Shown: positions 45,751 through 54,885 of the stretch, piece after piece
Layout of the letters: each line of letters starts with the position of its first letter
Numbering within the stretch: position 1 is the first letter of the stretch
Source of the DNA: CAVOAK01 sp965217615
Lineage (GTDB): Bacteria > Pseudomonadota > Alphaproteobacteria > UBA8366 > CAVOAK01
Assembly (NCBI GenBank): GCA_965217615.1
Contig: CBDCIT010000007.1
Span: 1-64,000, forward strand
Direction of reading: 5' to 3'
DNA: 64,000 nt
Notes under the pieces: generated by a model
What the model saw: the letters and a program-made list of their open reading frames with translations, nothing else
Databases searched by the model: none
Told to the model about the DNA's origin: nothing
Translations under genes and position numbers: made by a program

Positions 45751-46935
45751 TTATTTATCCCTCAACAGAAACTCGCGTCCCAATTTCACGCGCGCTTTGC
45801 CGTTGTAATCGACAATATCCGCCGTTGCGAACGTCTCGGACCATCGCTCTGGCAGGAAGCTTCCGGTCCCGATTGCCTCGATCGGCGCATCGGCGATGGC
45901 CATCGCCTTACATTTGGCTGGACCAAATCCACTAGTGGCGACGATACCAACGCCCTTGAATCCGGCGGCGTTCAACTGCTCGCGCAAGTACCAGATTGCC
46001 GCCGCTGACACGCCTGGACCTAACAGATCGCGCAACTCTTCATCGGTCCGGTAGCCGCGAATAGCCGCCGGCACATGTCGTTCCAACACGGCATAAGACG
46101 CTGCGGGGTCGAGACCTTCGCAAAATCGTCCGCCAAGCGTGTCGAGCCGAAGCATGAGGCGTCCGTTCTTGGCAAGCTCTGCAAACCGGTTGCAGACGGC
46201 AAGTGCATCCGTGATCTCGTGACCGAAATAGTCGACGAGGACCGTCAGGTCTTCATCTGGGAATGTTTCGACGAACATCTCCGCGGCTGCGAGCGTCGAC
46301 CCAGCATAGCCGATCAGCGCATGTGGCATCGAGCCGAATCCGGCGGTCCGGTCGAAGTAATGAGCCGTCGCGTCAGTGGATCCGCCGACGAATCCAGCGG
46401 CGTCTACTTTGCGTTTGGCCCGTGCTGTGCCGACGCTCGCCGCGTAGGCCATCATGTCGGCCATCTCGGTCCCTGCACAATGTCTGGCATCCATCGCCAA
46501 AAACCGAACATGCGGCAGCTCCATACACATGGCGCAGGCGTTGTCGGCGGCGACACACGCCGGACCAAGCTTCTGCAGAAGCAGTGTTTCGAGATCGGCG
46601 AGATGAAAGTACGGCCCCGTCACATACATCAGCGGCTCGCCGGCGCCAATCCAATGTCCCTCTTCTACGCACAACTCTATCTCGAAGGAGGTGCCTTGAT
46701 CCGCGGCAGCGCCTTGCAGCCACTCAACCGCCAGCCGCGGCGCCGAGACAACGGGACGGCGCATGAAGACCGCATACGTCACGGTGGCGTCGCCAAATCG
46801 CCCGATGATCTCCTTGGTGCGGTTGAAATAGACGTCGGTCCAGCGTTGATGCGCTGGCGGCTCGACCTTTGGCGACGCATCGCCGCCGGCGTTTACAGTC
46901 TCAGGAGGCCGCTGCGAGACGCGTTGACGACGCAA
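45751..46935 (-). CDS. Nicotinate phosphoribosyltransferase-like protein
   Basis: 394 residues from ATG 46935. TIM-barrel PRTase features: FNRTKEIIGRFGDATVTYAVFMRRP, IELCVEEGHWIGAGEPLMYVTGPYFHLADLETLLLQKLG, and GTGSFLPERWSETFATADIVDYNGK. The length is close to nicotinate phosphoribosyltransferase and related quinolinate enzymes; the active-site His is likely in FHLADLETL. It makes nicotinate mononucleotide for NAD salvage. It overlaps aroG's 3' end by 35 bases, so they are co-transcribed; a shorter start is possible. Confidence 0.75.
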   Translation of the reverse strand: MRRQRVSQRPPETVNAGGDASPKVEPPAHQRWTDVYFNRTKEIIGRFGDATVTYAVFMRRPVVSAPRLAVEWLQGAAADQGTSFEIELCVEEGHWIGAGEPLMYVTGPYFHLADLETLLLQKLGPACVAADNACAMCMELPHVRFLAMDARHCAGTEMADMMAYAASVGTARAKRKVDAAGFVGGSTDATAHYFDRTAGFGSMPHALIGYAGSTLAAAEMFVETFPDEDLTVLVDYFGHEITDALAVCNRFAELAKNGRLMLRLDTLGGRFCEGLDPAASYAVLERHVPAAIRGYRTDEELRDLLGPGVSAAAIWYLREQLNAAGFKGVGIVATSGFGPAKCKAMAIADAPIEAIGTGSFLPERWSETFATADIVDYNGKARVKLGREFLLRDK

Positions 46936-48283
46936 CCCGTTGTTCCTTCAGCGACTCGGCGATTAGGAACGCCAACTCCAAAACCTGGTTGGCATTAAGC
47001 CGCGGGTCGCAGTGAGTGTGATATCGGTCCGACAGTCCCTCCTCGGAAATTGCCTGTGCACCGCCAAGGCATTCTGTCACATCCTGTCCAGTCATCTCGA
47101 AATGGACGCCACCGGCACGCGTGCCTTCATCCTGATGCACAGCAAAGAATCCGCGCACTTCGGCAAGGATGCGATCGAACGGGCGGGTCTTGTATCCATT
47201 CGATGACTTGATCGTATTGCCGTGCATCGGATCGCATGACCAAACGACCGCGCGGCCCTCGCGCTCCACGGCACGGATCAGCGGCGCCAGCTTGTTGGCA
47301 ACCTGATCATGTCCCATACGCGCGATCAATGTGAGCCGTCCCGCCTCGTTGGCCGGATTGAGAATGTCGATGAGCCGCAATAGATCATCGCTATCCAATG
47401 TCGGTCCGCACTTAAGCCCTAACGGGTTGCTTAGCCCCCGTACGAATTCGACGTGCGCGCCATCCGTCTGTCGCGTGCGGTCACCAATCCACAACATGTG
47501 CGCGGAGCAACCGTACCAGTCGCCCGTCAGACTGTCTTGACGCGTCAATGCCTCTTCGTATGGCAGCAACAGCGCCTCGTGACTGGTGAAGAGATTTGTC
47601 TCACGTAGCTCGGCCATGCTTTCGCCGGTCAGGCCGCATGCCTCCATGAACCCTAGAGCCTCGCTGATGCGTTCCGCCATCTCCTCGTAGCGCTCGCCCA
47701 TTGGGCTGGCGACAACAAAATCCTGGTTCCATTGGTGTACTTTGTGCAGATCGGCAAACCCGCCTTGAGCAAACGCGCGTAACAAGTTGAGCGTCGCGGC
47801 TGCCTGATTGTAGGCACGCACCATGCGATGGGGATCGGGACGCCGTATTTCGGCATCGAACTCAATGCCATTTATGATGTCACCGCGGTAACTCGGCAAT
47901 TCTAGGCCGTCTTCGACTTCCGTCGACGCCGAGCGCGGTTTTGCAAATTGACCCGCCAGCCGTGCAACTTTAACCACAGGGCAGGCAGCGCCGAATGTCA
48001 GGACCACCGCCATCTGCAGCAGCACTTTGAACATGTCGCGGATATTGTTGGCGCTAAACTCGGCGAAGCTTTCGGCACAGTCCCCGCCTTGAAGCAAGAA
48101 TGCCCGCCCGGCGGCCGCATCGGCCAAATGTGCTTTCAGACCCCGCGCCTCACCTGCAAAGACCAGCGGCGGGAAACTACGCAGCGTCTCCTCCGCATTT
48201 GCCAGGGCATCCGCATCGGGATAGTCGGGCACCTGCTGGATCGGCTTGGCCCTCCAGCTTTCCTTGTTCCAAGTCGCGGCCAT
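46901..48283 (-). CDS. aroG: 3-deoxy-7-phosphoheptulonate (DAHP) synthase, class II
   Basis: 460 residues from ATG 48283. Class II features: LQGGDCAESF near the start, CPVVKVARLAGQFAKPRS, and the C-terminal VVWSCDPMHGNTI and GGVHFEMTGQDVTECLGG with metal-binding Cys, His, Glu and Asp. It joins phosphoenolpyruvate and erythrose 4-phosphate, the first step of the shikimate pathway. The class II form is typical of alphaproteobacteria and plants. Confidence 0.95.
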   Translation of the reverse strand: MAATWNKESWRAKPIQQVPDYPDADALANAEETLRSFPPLVFAGEARGLKAHLADAAAGRAFLLQGGDCAESFAEFSANNIRDMFKVLLQMAVVLTFGAACPVVKVARLAGQFAKPRSASTEVEDGLELPSYRGDIINGIEFDAEIRRPDPHRMVRAYNQAAATLNLLRAFAQGGFADLHKVHQWNQDFVVASPMGERYEEMAERISEALGFMEACGLTGESMAELRETNLFTSHEALLLPYEEALTRQDSLTGDWYGCSAHMLWIGDRTRQTDGAHVEFVRGLSNPLGLKCGPTLDSDDLLRLIDILNPANEAGRLTLIARMGHDQVANKLAPLIRAVEREGRAVVWSCDPMHGNTIKSSNGYKTRPFDRILAEVRGFFAVHQDEGTRAGGVHFEMTGQDVTECLGGAQAISEEGLSDRYHTHCDPRLNANQVLELAFLIAESLKEQRVASSTRLAAAS

Positions 48284-48322
48284 AGCCGCCTCCCTATACT
48301 CGTCTTCGGTCTTGCGAACCAG

Positions 48323-48508
48323 CTAGGTCCCAAAGGCTCCCACAGTGCGCGCCGTTGCAGAGGGGTCGATCATCGATACTTCCGTCGTGCACGCAACGTC
48401 CGTCGTCATGCGAAGCCAATTGCTTGCCGACAATGTCACAGCCTTAGGATCGAACGGTATACGCTCGTTGGTCTTGGTTTTCCACAGATATTCCACAATC
48501 GACCATAT
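48323..48508 (-). pseudogene. Possible 3' fragment of an unknown gene beside IS copy E
   Basis: A frame entering from the IS gives VEYLWKTKTNERIPFDPKAVTLSASNWLRMTTDV ... TARTVGAFGT and ends at TAG 48323-48325. With the IS and one ATAT removed, the frame has TAA nine codons upstream of the gene's first plausible GTG, so it may be a free short gene or a decayed remnant. I do not recognise it. Confidence 0.3.
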
Positions 48509-49953
48509 CAGCCCGTTGATTAAGTCGGCGCCGTCTGATTCTCTGGTTCCCTGATTTGCAGGGGGGGTTGCCGATGGCGATGGGACGGCAGAAGGCTGGT
48601 CAGGGGGATCTGATGGTGAGCTGGTCGGAGATGCCGCGCTCTCCGGGTCATGTGTTTTATGACCGCCTGCAGTCGGTGCTGATCGAGGGCGGCTTCGACG
48701 CCTTTGCCGAGGCGAGCTGCCGGCCTTATTACGCGGCCCGGATGGGCGCGCCCTCGGTGCCGCCCGGGCGCTATTTCCGGATGCACCTGGTGGGCTACTT
48801 CGAGGGCATCGACAGCGAGCGCGGTCTGGAGTGGCGCTGCTCGGACTCGCTTTCGCTGCGGGCGTTCCTGCGACTGGGGAGCCGTGATCGGGTACCGGAC
48901 CATTCCTGGCTGTCACGGAGCCGCACGCGCCTGCCCCATGAAGTCCACGCGGCGGTCTTCGACTGGGTTCTGGTGCTGATCGCCGAGGCGGGGCTGATCA
49001 AGGGCGAGCGCATCGGCGTCGATGCCTCGACCATGGAGGCCAACGCGGCGCTGCGGAACATCGTGCGGCGCGCCAACGGCGAAGGCTACCGGGAGATGCT
49101 GGAGCGCCTGGCCCGGGAAAGCGGCGTCGAGACACCCACGGCCGAGGATCTGGCGCGTCTGGAGCGGAAGCGCAAGGGCAAGAAGCTTTCCAACACGGAT
49201 TGGATTTCGAAGAGCGACCCCGAGGCCAAGATCGCCAAGATGAAGGACGGCACGACGCATCTGGCCTACAAGCCCGAGCACGCGGTGGATCTGGACACCG
49301 GCGCGGTGGTGGCGGCCGAGCTGCACCCGGCCGATGAGGGCGACACCACGACGCTTTCCAAGACCCTGGCGAAGGCCGAGGCAAACCTCGGGGCGGTGGA
49401 TGCGGCGCCGACGGCGGAGGACCCGGCCGAATGCGTCGCCGACAAAGGTTATCACTCACGGGCGGTCTTGAGGGCTCTGAACGACAGTCCCTGGAAGACC
49501 CGGATCGCGGCGCCCAAGCAGACCGGCTTTTCGCGCTGGCACGGTGATGAGGCGGCGCGGCGCGCGGTCACCAACAACCGTGCGCGGCTCAAGTCCGGGG
49601 TCGCCCGCGAGGCCTTCAAGCTGCGCGCCGAGATCGTCGAGCGCTGCTTTGCCCACAACCTCGATCGTGGCGGCATGCGACGAACCTGGCTGCGCGGGCG
49701 AGAGAATGTGCACAAGCGATACCTGCTCCACGTCGCCGGCCACAATCTATCGTTACTGATGCGCCAGCTCATCGGCGCCGGCACCCCGCGGGAGGCCGTG
49801 GCGGGCGGATATGGCGGTATTTTCGTTCTGCTCACGCCCACCGGGGCCGTGCTGGTGGCACGGGGGGGGTTCGCAAAGCGGCCAGTCGGCTTTCGCCGCC
49901 GCATTCCTCATCTGGGGGTGAGAGCCGGAAAAAGCCACTTAATCAACGGGCTG
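48509..49953 (+). mobile_element. IS1182-family insertion sequence, copy E
   Basis: 1445 bp with CAGCCCGTTGATTAAGT ends and duplications ATAT (48505-48508 and 49954-49957). It lies between aroG and cobB, probably intergenic. One extra G near the 3' end shifts the transposase frame. Confidence 0.95.
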
Positions 49954-50001
49954 ATATGCATGATTAGTCGAAATTGTTCGCGATCGGAGACATACGGATA
50001 G
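48574..50001 (+). CDS. IS1182-family transposase with altered C-terminus (copy E)
   Basis: Starts ATG 48574. All catalytic residues are present; Val is Ile in NTDWISK. One extra G in the run at about 49861-49868 changes the frame so the normal C-terminus is replaced by FAKRPVGFRRRIPHLGVRAG and the frame leaves the IS at 49953, ending at 50001 in the flank. The body of the enzyme is intact, so activity is possible. Confidence 0.88.
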   Translation: MAMGRQKAGQGDLMVSWSEMPRSPGHVFYDRLQSVLIEGGFDAFAEASCRPYYAARMGAPSVPPGRYFRMHLVGYFEGIDSERGLEWRCSDSLSLRAFLRLGSRDRVPDHSWLSRSRTRLPHEVHAAVFDWVLVLIAEAGLIKGERIGVDASTMEANAALRNIVRRANGEGYREMLERLARESGVETPTAEDLARLERKRKGKKLSNTDWISKSDPEAKIAKMKDGTTHLAYKPEHAVDLDTGAVVAAELHPADEGDTTTLSKTLAKAEANLGAVDAAPTAEDPAECVADKGYHSRAVLRALNDSPWKTRIAAPKQTGFSRWHGDEAARRAVTNNRARLKSGVAREAFKLRAEIVERCFAHNLDRGGMRRTWLRGRENVHKRYLLHVAGHNLSLLMRQLIGAGTPREAVAGGYGGIFVLLTPTGAVLVARGGFAKRPVGFRRRIPHLGVRAGKSHLINGLICMISRNCSRSETYG

Positions 50002-50063
50002 CCTGCGGCATATGATCGAGCCTCGCTCTACGCACATCAAACCAAAATGCTCGACCATCGAAG

Positions 50064-50816
50064 ATGACCGATCCGATACTCGAACAGTTGAAAGATCTTC
50101 TGAACGCGAGCAGTAGAGTCGTCATCTTTACTGGAGCTGGCATCAGCACGGAGTCGGGTATCCCCGATTTTAGGAGTCCAGGCGGAATCTGGACAAAGTA
50201 CCGGCCGATTGACTTCGGCGACTTTATGACCTCCGAGGAAATGCGGCGACAATTCTGGATACGGAAGTTCGCGACCGACGACGATCTGAAGGCGGCACAG
50301 CCAAACCGCGGTCACCGCGCCGTGGCAAAGCTCATTGAGACAGGTAAAGCCAGTTGCATCATCACGCAGAATATCGACGGCCTGCATCAATCATCAGGCG
50401 TACCGGACGAAAAAGTCGTTGAGCTGCACGGCAACACGACCTACGCGTCATGTCTTGATTGCGCCACCCGCTACGAACTTGGCCCTATCAAAGTGCAGTT
50501 CCAAGCCAGCGAGACCGTGCCAACGTGCGACGCATGCGGCGGCATCATAAAGGCTGCAACGATCTCGTTTGGCCAACCGATGCCCGAGGCGGCAATGCGG
50601 GTTGCCGAGGCGGAAACTAATCTTGCCGACCCCTTTATCTCTATCGCCTCGTCGCTCGTGGTCTTCCCGGCCGCTGGATTTCCGCTTCTTGCGGCGCGAA
50701 ATGGCGCAAGGCTGGTGATCCTCAATCGCGAACCTACCGCGATGGACCCCCATGCCCATCTCATTCTCAATCGTGAGATCGGACCGACGCTCGGCAAGGT
50801 CGTCGGCGTGAACTAG
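50064..50816 (+). CDS. cobB: NAD-dependent deacylase, Sir2 family
   Basis: 250 residues from ATG 50064. GAGISTESGIPDFRSPGGIW, TQNIDGLHQSSG and the catalytic His in VELHGNTTYASCLDC; the Zn finger uses CLDC and CDACGG. It removes acetyl and other acyl groups from lysines with NAD. Faces downstream towards a VOC protein, and NAD-forming nadE and a nicotinate enzyme lie in the same window. Confidence 0.94.
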   Translation: MTDPILEQLKDLLNASSRVVIFTGAGISTESGIPDFRSPGGIWTKYRPIDFGDFMTSEEMRRQFWIRKFATDDDLKAAQPNRGHRAVAKLIETGKASCIITQNIDGLHQSSGVPDEKVVELHGNTTYASCLDCATRYELGPIKVQFQASETVPTCDACGGIIKAATISFGQPMPEAAMRVAEAETNLADPFISIASSLVVFPAAGFPLLAARNGARLVILNREPTAMDPHAHLILNREIGPTLGKVVGVN

Positions 50817-50850
50817 GATAGATGCAACTAGAGAGAGATTGGAGACGGCC

Positions 50851-51288
50851 ATGTCTGACGGGGCCAAGGACACGATCTCAACTGTCATCCCAGCTATGCG
50901 CTATCGCAACGCGCCGGCAGCCATCGAATGGCTTGTCCAAGCATTCGGATTTGAAAAGCACCTCGTCGTTCCAGGGCCTGATGAAACAATCGCCCACGCG
51001 CAGCTATCGTTCGGCAACGGCATGATCATGCTCGGATCTTCGCGCGGTGATGATGTTGACCCAATGTTCACGCAGCCCGCCGACATCGGGGGCACAGAAA
51101 CCCAATGTCCCTATACCATCGTCGAGGATGCCGACACACATTGCGAACGGGCGAGGGCTGCGGGCGCCGTAATCGAGATGGACGTCGCGGACCAGGAACA
51201 CGGGGGGCGCCTTTACACCTGCCGTGATCTCGAAGGTCATATCTGGAATTTTGGGACCTACGACCCGTGGCAAGCGACGGATGATTAA
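50851..51288 (+). CDS. VOC-family (glyoxalase-like) protein
   Basis: 145 residues from ATG 50851 with GGAG nine bases upstream. Two beta-alpha-beta-beta-beta repeats: TVIPAMRYRNAPAAIEWLVQAFGFEKHLV and YTIVEDADTHCERARAAGAVIEMDVADQEHGGRLYTCRDLEGHIWNFGTY. The end resembles PhnB-like or dihydroxybiphenyl dioxygenase members. Substrate not determinable. Confidence 0.85.
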   Translation: MSDGAKDTISTVIPAMRYRNAPAAIEWLVQAFGFEKHLVVPGPDETIAHAQLSFGNGMIMLGSSRGDDVDPMFTQPADIGGTETQCPYTIVEDADTHCERARAAGAVIEMDVADQEHGGRLYTCRDLEGHIWNFGTYDPWQATDD

Positions 51289-51454
51289 GTCGTAGTCTCA
51301 AATATCCGCATATCCCAGATTCGCTAAAGCTGTCTTTGTTGCCGTTCGGGATATCTGGGTACGTTTATTTTGCGGAGGCGATTCCCATCAACACGGGCAG
51401 CGTCTCTTCGTCAAATGTTACTGCAAACACTTCGTCGACATAAACGCAACATAG

Positions 51455-52886
51455 CAGCCCGTTGATTAAGTGGGCGCCGTCTGATTCTCTGGTTCCCTGA
51501 TTTGCAGGGGGGTTTGCCGATGGCGATGGGACGGCAGAAGGATGGTCAGGGGGACCTGATGGTGAGCTGGTCGGAGATGCCGCGCTCTCCGGGTCATGTG
51601 TTTTATGACCGCTTGCAGTCGGTGCTGATCGAGGGCGGCTTCGACGCCTTTGCCGAGGCGAGCTTCCGGCCTTATTACGCGGCCCGGATGGGCGCGCCAT
51701 CGGTGCCGCCCGGGCGCTATTTCCGGATGCACCTGGTGGGCTACTTCGAGGGCATCGACAGCGAGCGCGGTCTGGAGTGGCGCTGCTCGGACTCGCTTTC
51801 GCTGCGGGCGTTCCTGCGACTGGGGAGCCGTGATCGGGTACCGGACCATTCCTGGCTGTCACGGAGCCGCACGCGCCTGCCCCATGAAGTCCACGCGGCG
51901 GTCTTCGACTGGGTTCTGGTGCTGATCGCCGAGGCGGGGCTGATCAAGGGCGAGCGCATCGGCGTCGATGCCTCGACCATGGAGGCCAACGCGGCGCTGC
52001 GGAACATCGTGCGGCGCGCCAACGGCGAAGGCTACCGGGAGATGCTGGAGCGCCTGGCCCGGGAAAGCGGCGTCGAGACACCCACGGCCGAGGATCTGGC
52101 GCGTCTGGAGCGGAAGCGCAAGGGCAAGAAGCTTTCCAACACGGATTGGGTTTCGAAGAGCGACCCCGAGGCCAAGATCGCCAAGATGAAGGACGGCACG
52201 ACGCATCTGGCCTACAAGCCCGAGCACGCGGTGGATCTGGACACCGGCGCGGTGGCGGCGGCCGAGCTGCACCCGGCCGATGAGGGCGACACCACGACGC
52301 TTTCCAAGGCCGAGGCAAACCTCGGGGCGGTGGATGCGGCACCGACGGCGGAGGACCCGGCCGAATGCGTCGCCGACAAAGGTTATCACCCACGGGCGGT
52401 CTTGAGGGCTCTGGACGACAGTCCCTGGAAGACCCGGATCGCGGCGCCCAAGCAGACCGGCTTTTCGCGCTGGCACGGTGATGAGGCGGCGCGGCGCGCG
52501 GTCACCAACAACCGTGCGCGGCTCAAGTCCGGGGTCGCCCGCGAGGCCTTCAAGCTGCGCGCCGAGATCGTCGAGCGCTGCTTTGCCCACAACCTCGATC
52601 GTGGCGGCATGCGACGAACCTGGCTGCGCGGGCGAGAGAATGTGCACAAGCGATACCTGCTCCACGTCGCCGGCCACAATCTATCGTTACTGATGCGCCA
52701 GCTCATCGGCGCCGGCACCCCGCGGGAGGCCGTGGCGGGCAGATATGGCGGTATTTTCGTTCTGCTCACGCCCACCGGGGCCATGCTGGTGGCACGGGGG
52801 GGCTCGCAAAGCGGCCAGACGGCTTTCGCCGCCGCATTCCTCATCTGGGGGTGAGAGCCGGAAAAAGCCACTTAATCAACGGGCTG
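51455..52886 (+). mobile_element. IS1182-family insertion sequence, copy F
   Basis: 1432 bp with CAGCCCGTTGATTAAGT ends and perfect ATAG duplications (51451-51454 and 52887-52890). Twelve bases shorter than copy B through an in-frame deletion in the transposase. Confidence 0.96.
51520..52854 (+). CDS. IS1182-family transposase with four-residue deletion (copy F)
   Basis: 444 residues from ATG 51520. Four codons (KTLA in SKTLAKAEANLG of other copies) are missing in a variable linker before the second Asp. Catalytic residues (GVDASTMEAN, DKGYHP with Ser to Pro, AEIVERCF) remain except that Ser-to-Pro after the second Asp may weaken it. The C-terminus is normal. Confidence 0.9.
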   Translation: MAMGRQKDGQGDLMVSWSEMPRSPGHVFYDRLQSVLIEGGFDAFAEASFRPYYAARMGAPSVPPGRYFRMHLVGYFEGIDSERGLEWRCSDSLSLRAFLRLGSRDRVPDHSWLSRSRTRLPHEVHAAVFDWVLVLIAEAGLIKGERIGVDASTMEANAALRNIVRRANGEGYREMLERLARESGVETPTAEDLARLERKRKGKKLSNTDWVSKSDPEAKIAKMKDGTTHLAYKPEHAVDLDTGAVAAAELHPADEGDTTTLSKAEANLGAVDAAPTAEDPAECVADKGYHPRAVLRALDDSPWKTRIAAPKQTGFSRWHGDEAARRAVTNNRARLKSGVAREAFKLRAEIVERCFAHNLDRGGMRRTWLRGRENVHKRYLLHVAGHNLSLLMRQLIGAGTPREAVAGRYGGIFVLLTPTGAMLVARGGSQSGQTAFAAAFLIWG

Positions 52887-53426
52887 ATAGGTCCGCCCCA
52901 CTAAACGCGTTTGAAATTCGCTCGATCGTCATTCCATATTTGCCATCGTCGGAGGCGAGCCAATCCCACTGCGCAATCTTGCCGCGAGGGTTTAAAGTTC
53001 GGGAAAGCAGCCCGATCGTTTTCTCGTAATCTGGCAGGAAGTTACAAACAGACGACGCAACAATCAGATCAAAGCCGGAAAGCCAAGTCGCGGATGAACG
53101 CACCGTGTCATCGTCAATGTCCGAGCAGAACGTAGTGACATTGTGGATTTCCTTATTACGTAACACGTCGATCATATCCGGCGATGTATCGACGGCGATT
53201 ACTTCTCTTACGAGCGGCGCCAGTTTTTCGGTGAGAAGCCCGGTACCGCAGCCAAAATCTAGCGCGCGTTTGCTTTTCCATTCGCCGTCAGAGACATTCA
53301 CATGCTCAATTAGAGCAAGGAATGCCTGATCGGCGTAGGAACGGACTCGCTCATCTCGATCCCAGGTCTTTGCTCGCTCATCCCAGTTCTTGGACATAGC
53401 TAGCTGAGAGTTGAAGTCCCAATGCC

Positions 53427-54815
53427 CTACTCGGCCGCGGCCTGCTCAGGGTCGGCCGCCGGCGTGGCGACCGGTTCACGCATCGTTACGAACTCCTCAG
53501 CCGACGTTGGGTGAATACCGACGGTCGCATCGAACTGCGCTTTGGTTGCACCGCACTTGAGCGCAATGGCGATACCCTGGATGATTTCGCCCGCGTCAGG
53601 ACCGACCATGTGGACACCGACGACGCGCTCACTCGCCTGGTCGACGATGAGCTTCATGAACGTCTGCTCGTCGTTCCCGCTCAAAGTGTGCTTCAGCGGG
53701 CGAAACTCGGACCTATAGATGTCGACCGGGCCGTAGCGTTCGCGCGCCTGCGCCTCGGTCAATCCAACATTACCGATTGGCGGCTGGCTAAACACCGCTG
53801 AAGGCACGTCCGCGTAATCAAGTTTCGTCGGTACCCCGCCGAACAGCGTCTTTACCAGCGCCATGGCCTCGGCAATCGCAACGGGTGTCAGCGCGACCCG
53901 GTCGATGACATCGCCGATCGCGTAGATATTGGCGACCGATGTCCGGAAATAGTCATCAACTTTGATAGCCCCGTTATCGGCCAGTTCGACACCGGCCGCC
54001 GCAAGCCCGATGTCGTCCGTCAGTGGCTTCCGGCCCGTTGCATACATGATGCTATCAGCCGTCAGCTCGCTCCCGTCCTTGAGTTCCGCGCGGAGACCGT
54101 CGGCTGTTTTTTCGATGCGTGCAATGTCGGCATTGAAGCGAACATCGACGCCTTTCTTGCACATCTCGCCGGCAAGAAACCCGCGAACATCGTCATCGAA
54201 ACCGCGTAGGAAGAGCGGGCCACGGTAAATCTGCCTCACCTCGGCGCCGAGACCGTGGAAGATACCGGCAAACTCAACGGCGATATAGCCACCGCCAACG
54301 ATGAGTAATCGTTTTGGAAGCTCCTCTAAGAAGAACGCCTCGTTGGACGTGATGGCGTGCTCCTTGCCCGGAATATCGGGAACGAAAGGCCAGCCGCCGG
54401 TCGCCACTAGGATATGCTCAGTGGTGTAGGATTTTCCCTCGACCCTGATCGTGCGCGCATCCTCGAGTATCGCGTGCCCATCGAACAAGTCGACGCCTGC
54501 ATTCTTGAGAAGCCGATCGTAAATGCCGTTCAAGCGCGAGATTTCTTCGTTCTTGGCGGCGAGCAGACGCCTCCAATCGAACGTTCGCTCGCCGAGCGTC
54601 CAGCCAAAACCCTCCGCGTCCTCGAAATCTTCCGCAAAGTGTGCGGCATAGACCAGAAGCTTCTTCGGAATGCAGCCGACATTTACGCAGGTCCCGCCAA
54701 GATAACGTTCTTCCGCAATAGCGACCCGTGCGCCCGTAGCGCTCGCCATACGGCAGGCCCTAACACCGCCCGATCCGGCGCCTATCGCGAACAGGTCATA
54801 GTCGTATTGAGGCAT
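53427..54815 (-). CDS. gor: Glutathione-disulfide reductase
   Basis: 462 residues from ATG 54815. FAD site GAGSGGVRA, redox-active GGTCVNVGCIPKKL, NAD(P) site VGGGYIAVEFAG with RQIYRG, and the C-terminal HPTSAEEFVTM with active-site His of the partner subunit. It keeps glutathione reduced, fitting grxD and a GST nearby. Confidence 0.95.
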   Translation of the reverse strand: MPQYDYDLFAIGAGSGGVRACRMASATGARVAIAEERYLGGTCVNVGCIPKKLLVYAAHFAEDFEDAEGFGWTLGERTFDWRRLLAAKNEEISRLNGIYDRLLKNAGVDLFDGHAILEDARTIRVEGKSYTTEHILVATGGWPFVPDIPGKEHAITSNEAFFLEELPKRLLIVGGGYIAVEFAGIFHGLGAEVRQIYRGPLFLRGFDDDVRGFLAGEMCKKGVDVRFNADIARIEKTADGLRAELKDGSELTADSIMYATGRKPLTDDIGLAAAGVELADNGAIKVDDYFRTSVANIYAIGDVIDRVALTPVAIAEAMALVKTLFGGVPTKLDYADVPSAVFSQPPIGNVGLTEAQARERYGPVDIYRSEFRPLKHTLSGNDEQTFMKLIVDQASERVVGVHMVGPDAGEIIQGIAIALKCGATKAQFDATVGIHPTSAEEFVTMREPVATPAADPEQAAAE

Positions 54816-54885
54816 TTTCTAACGCTCCCGGGGTGGTCAGCAGCACCCGTGCAAAACTGGCGGCGACCTCGCTTCCTATTTGTCG

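Larger units (their letters stand above)
51365..53397 (-). pseudogene. Class I SAM-dependent methyltransferase split by IS copy F
   Basis: ATG 53397 starts MSKNWDERAKTWDRDERVRSYADQAF; SAM motif I KRALDFGCGTGLLTEKLA, motif II AVDTSPDMI, motif III ASSVCNFLPDYEKTIGLLSR. Copy F enters after AFSGADL with duplication ATAG; the tail CCVYVDEVFAVTFDEETLPVLMGIASAK ends at TAA 51365-51367. The rejoined protein is 198 residues, of usual size. Without the tail the current frame ends in the IS after DLSAR. Substrate unknown. Confidence 0.9.
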
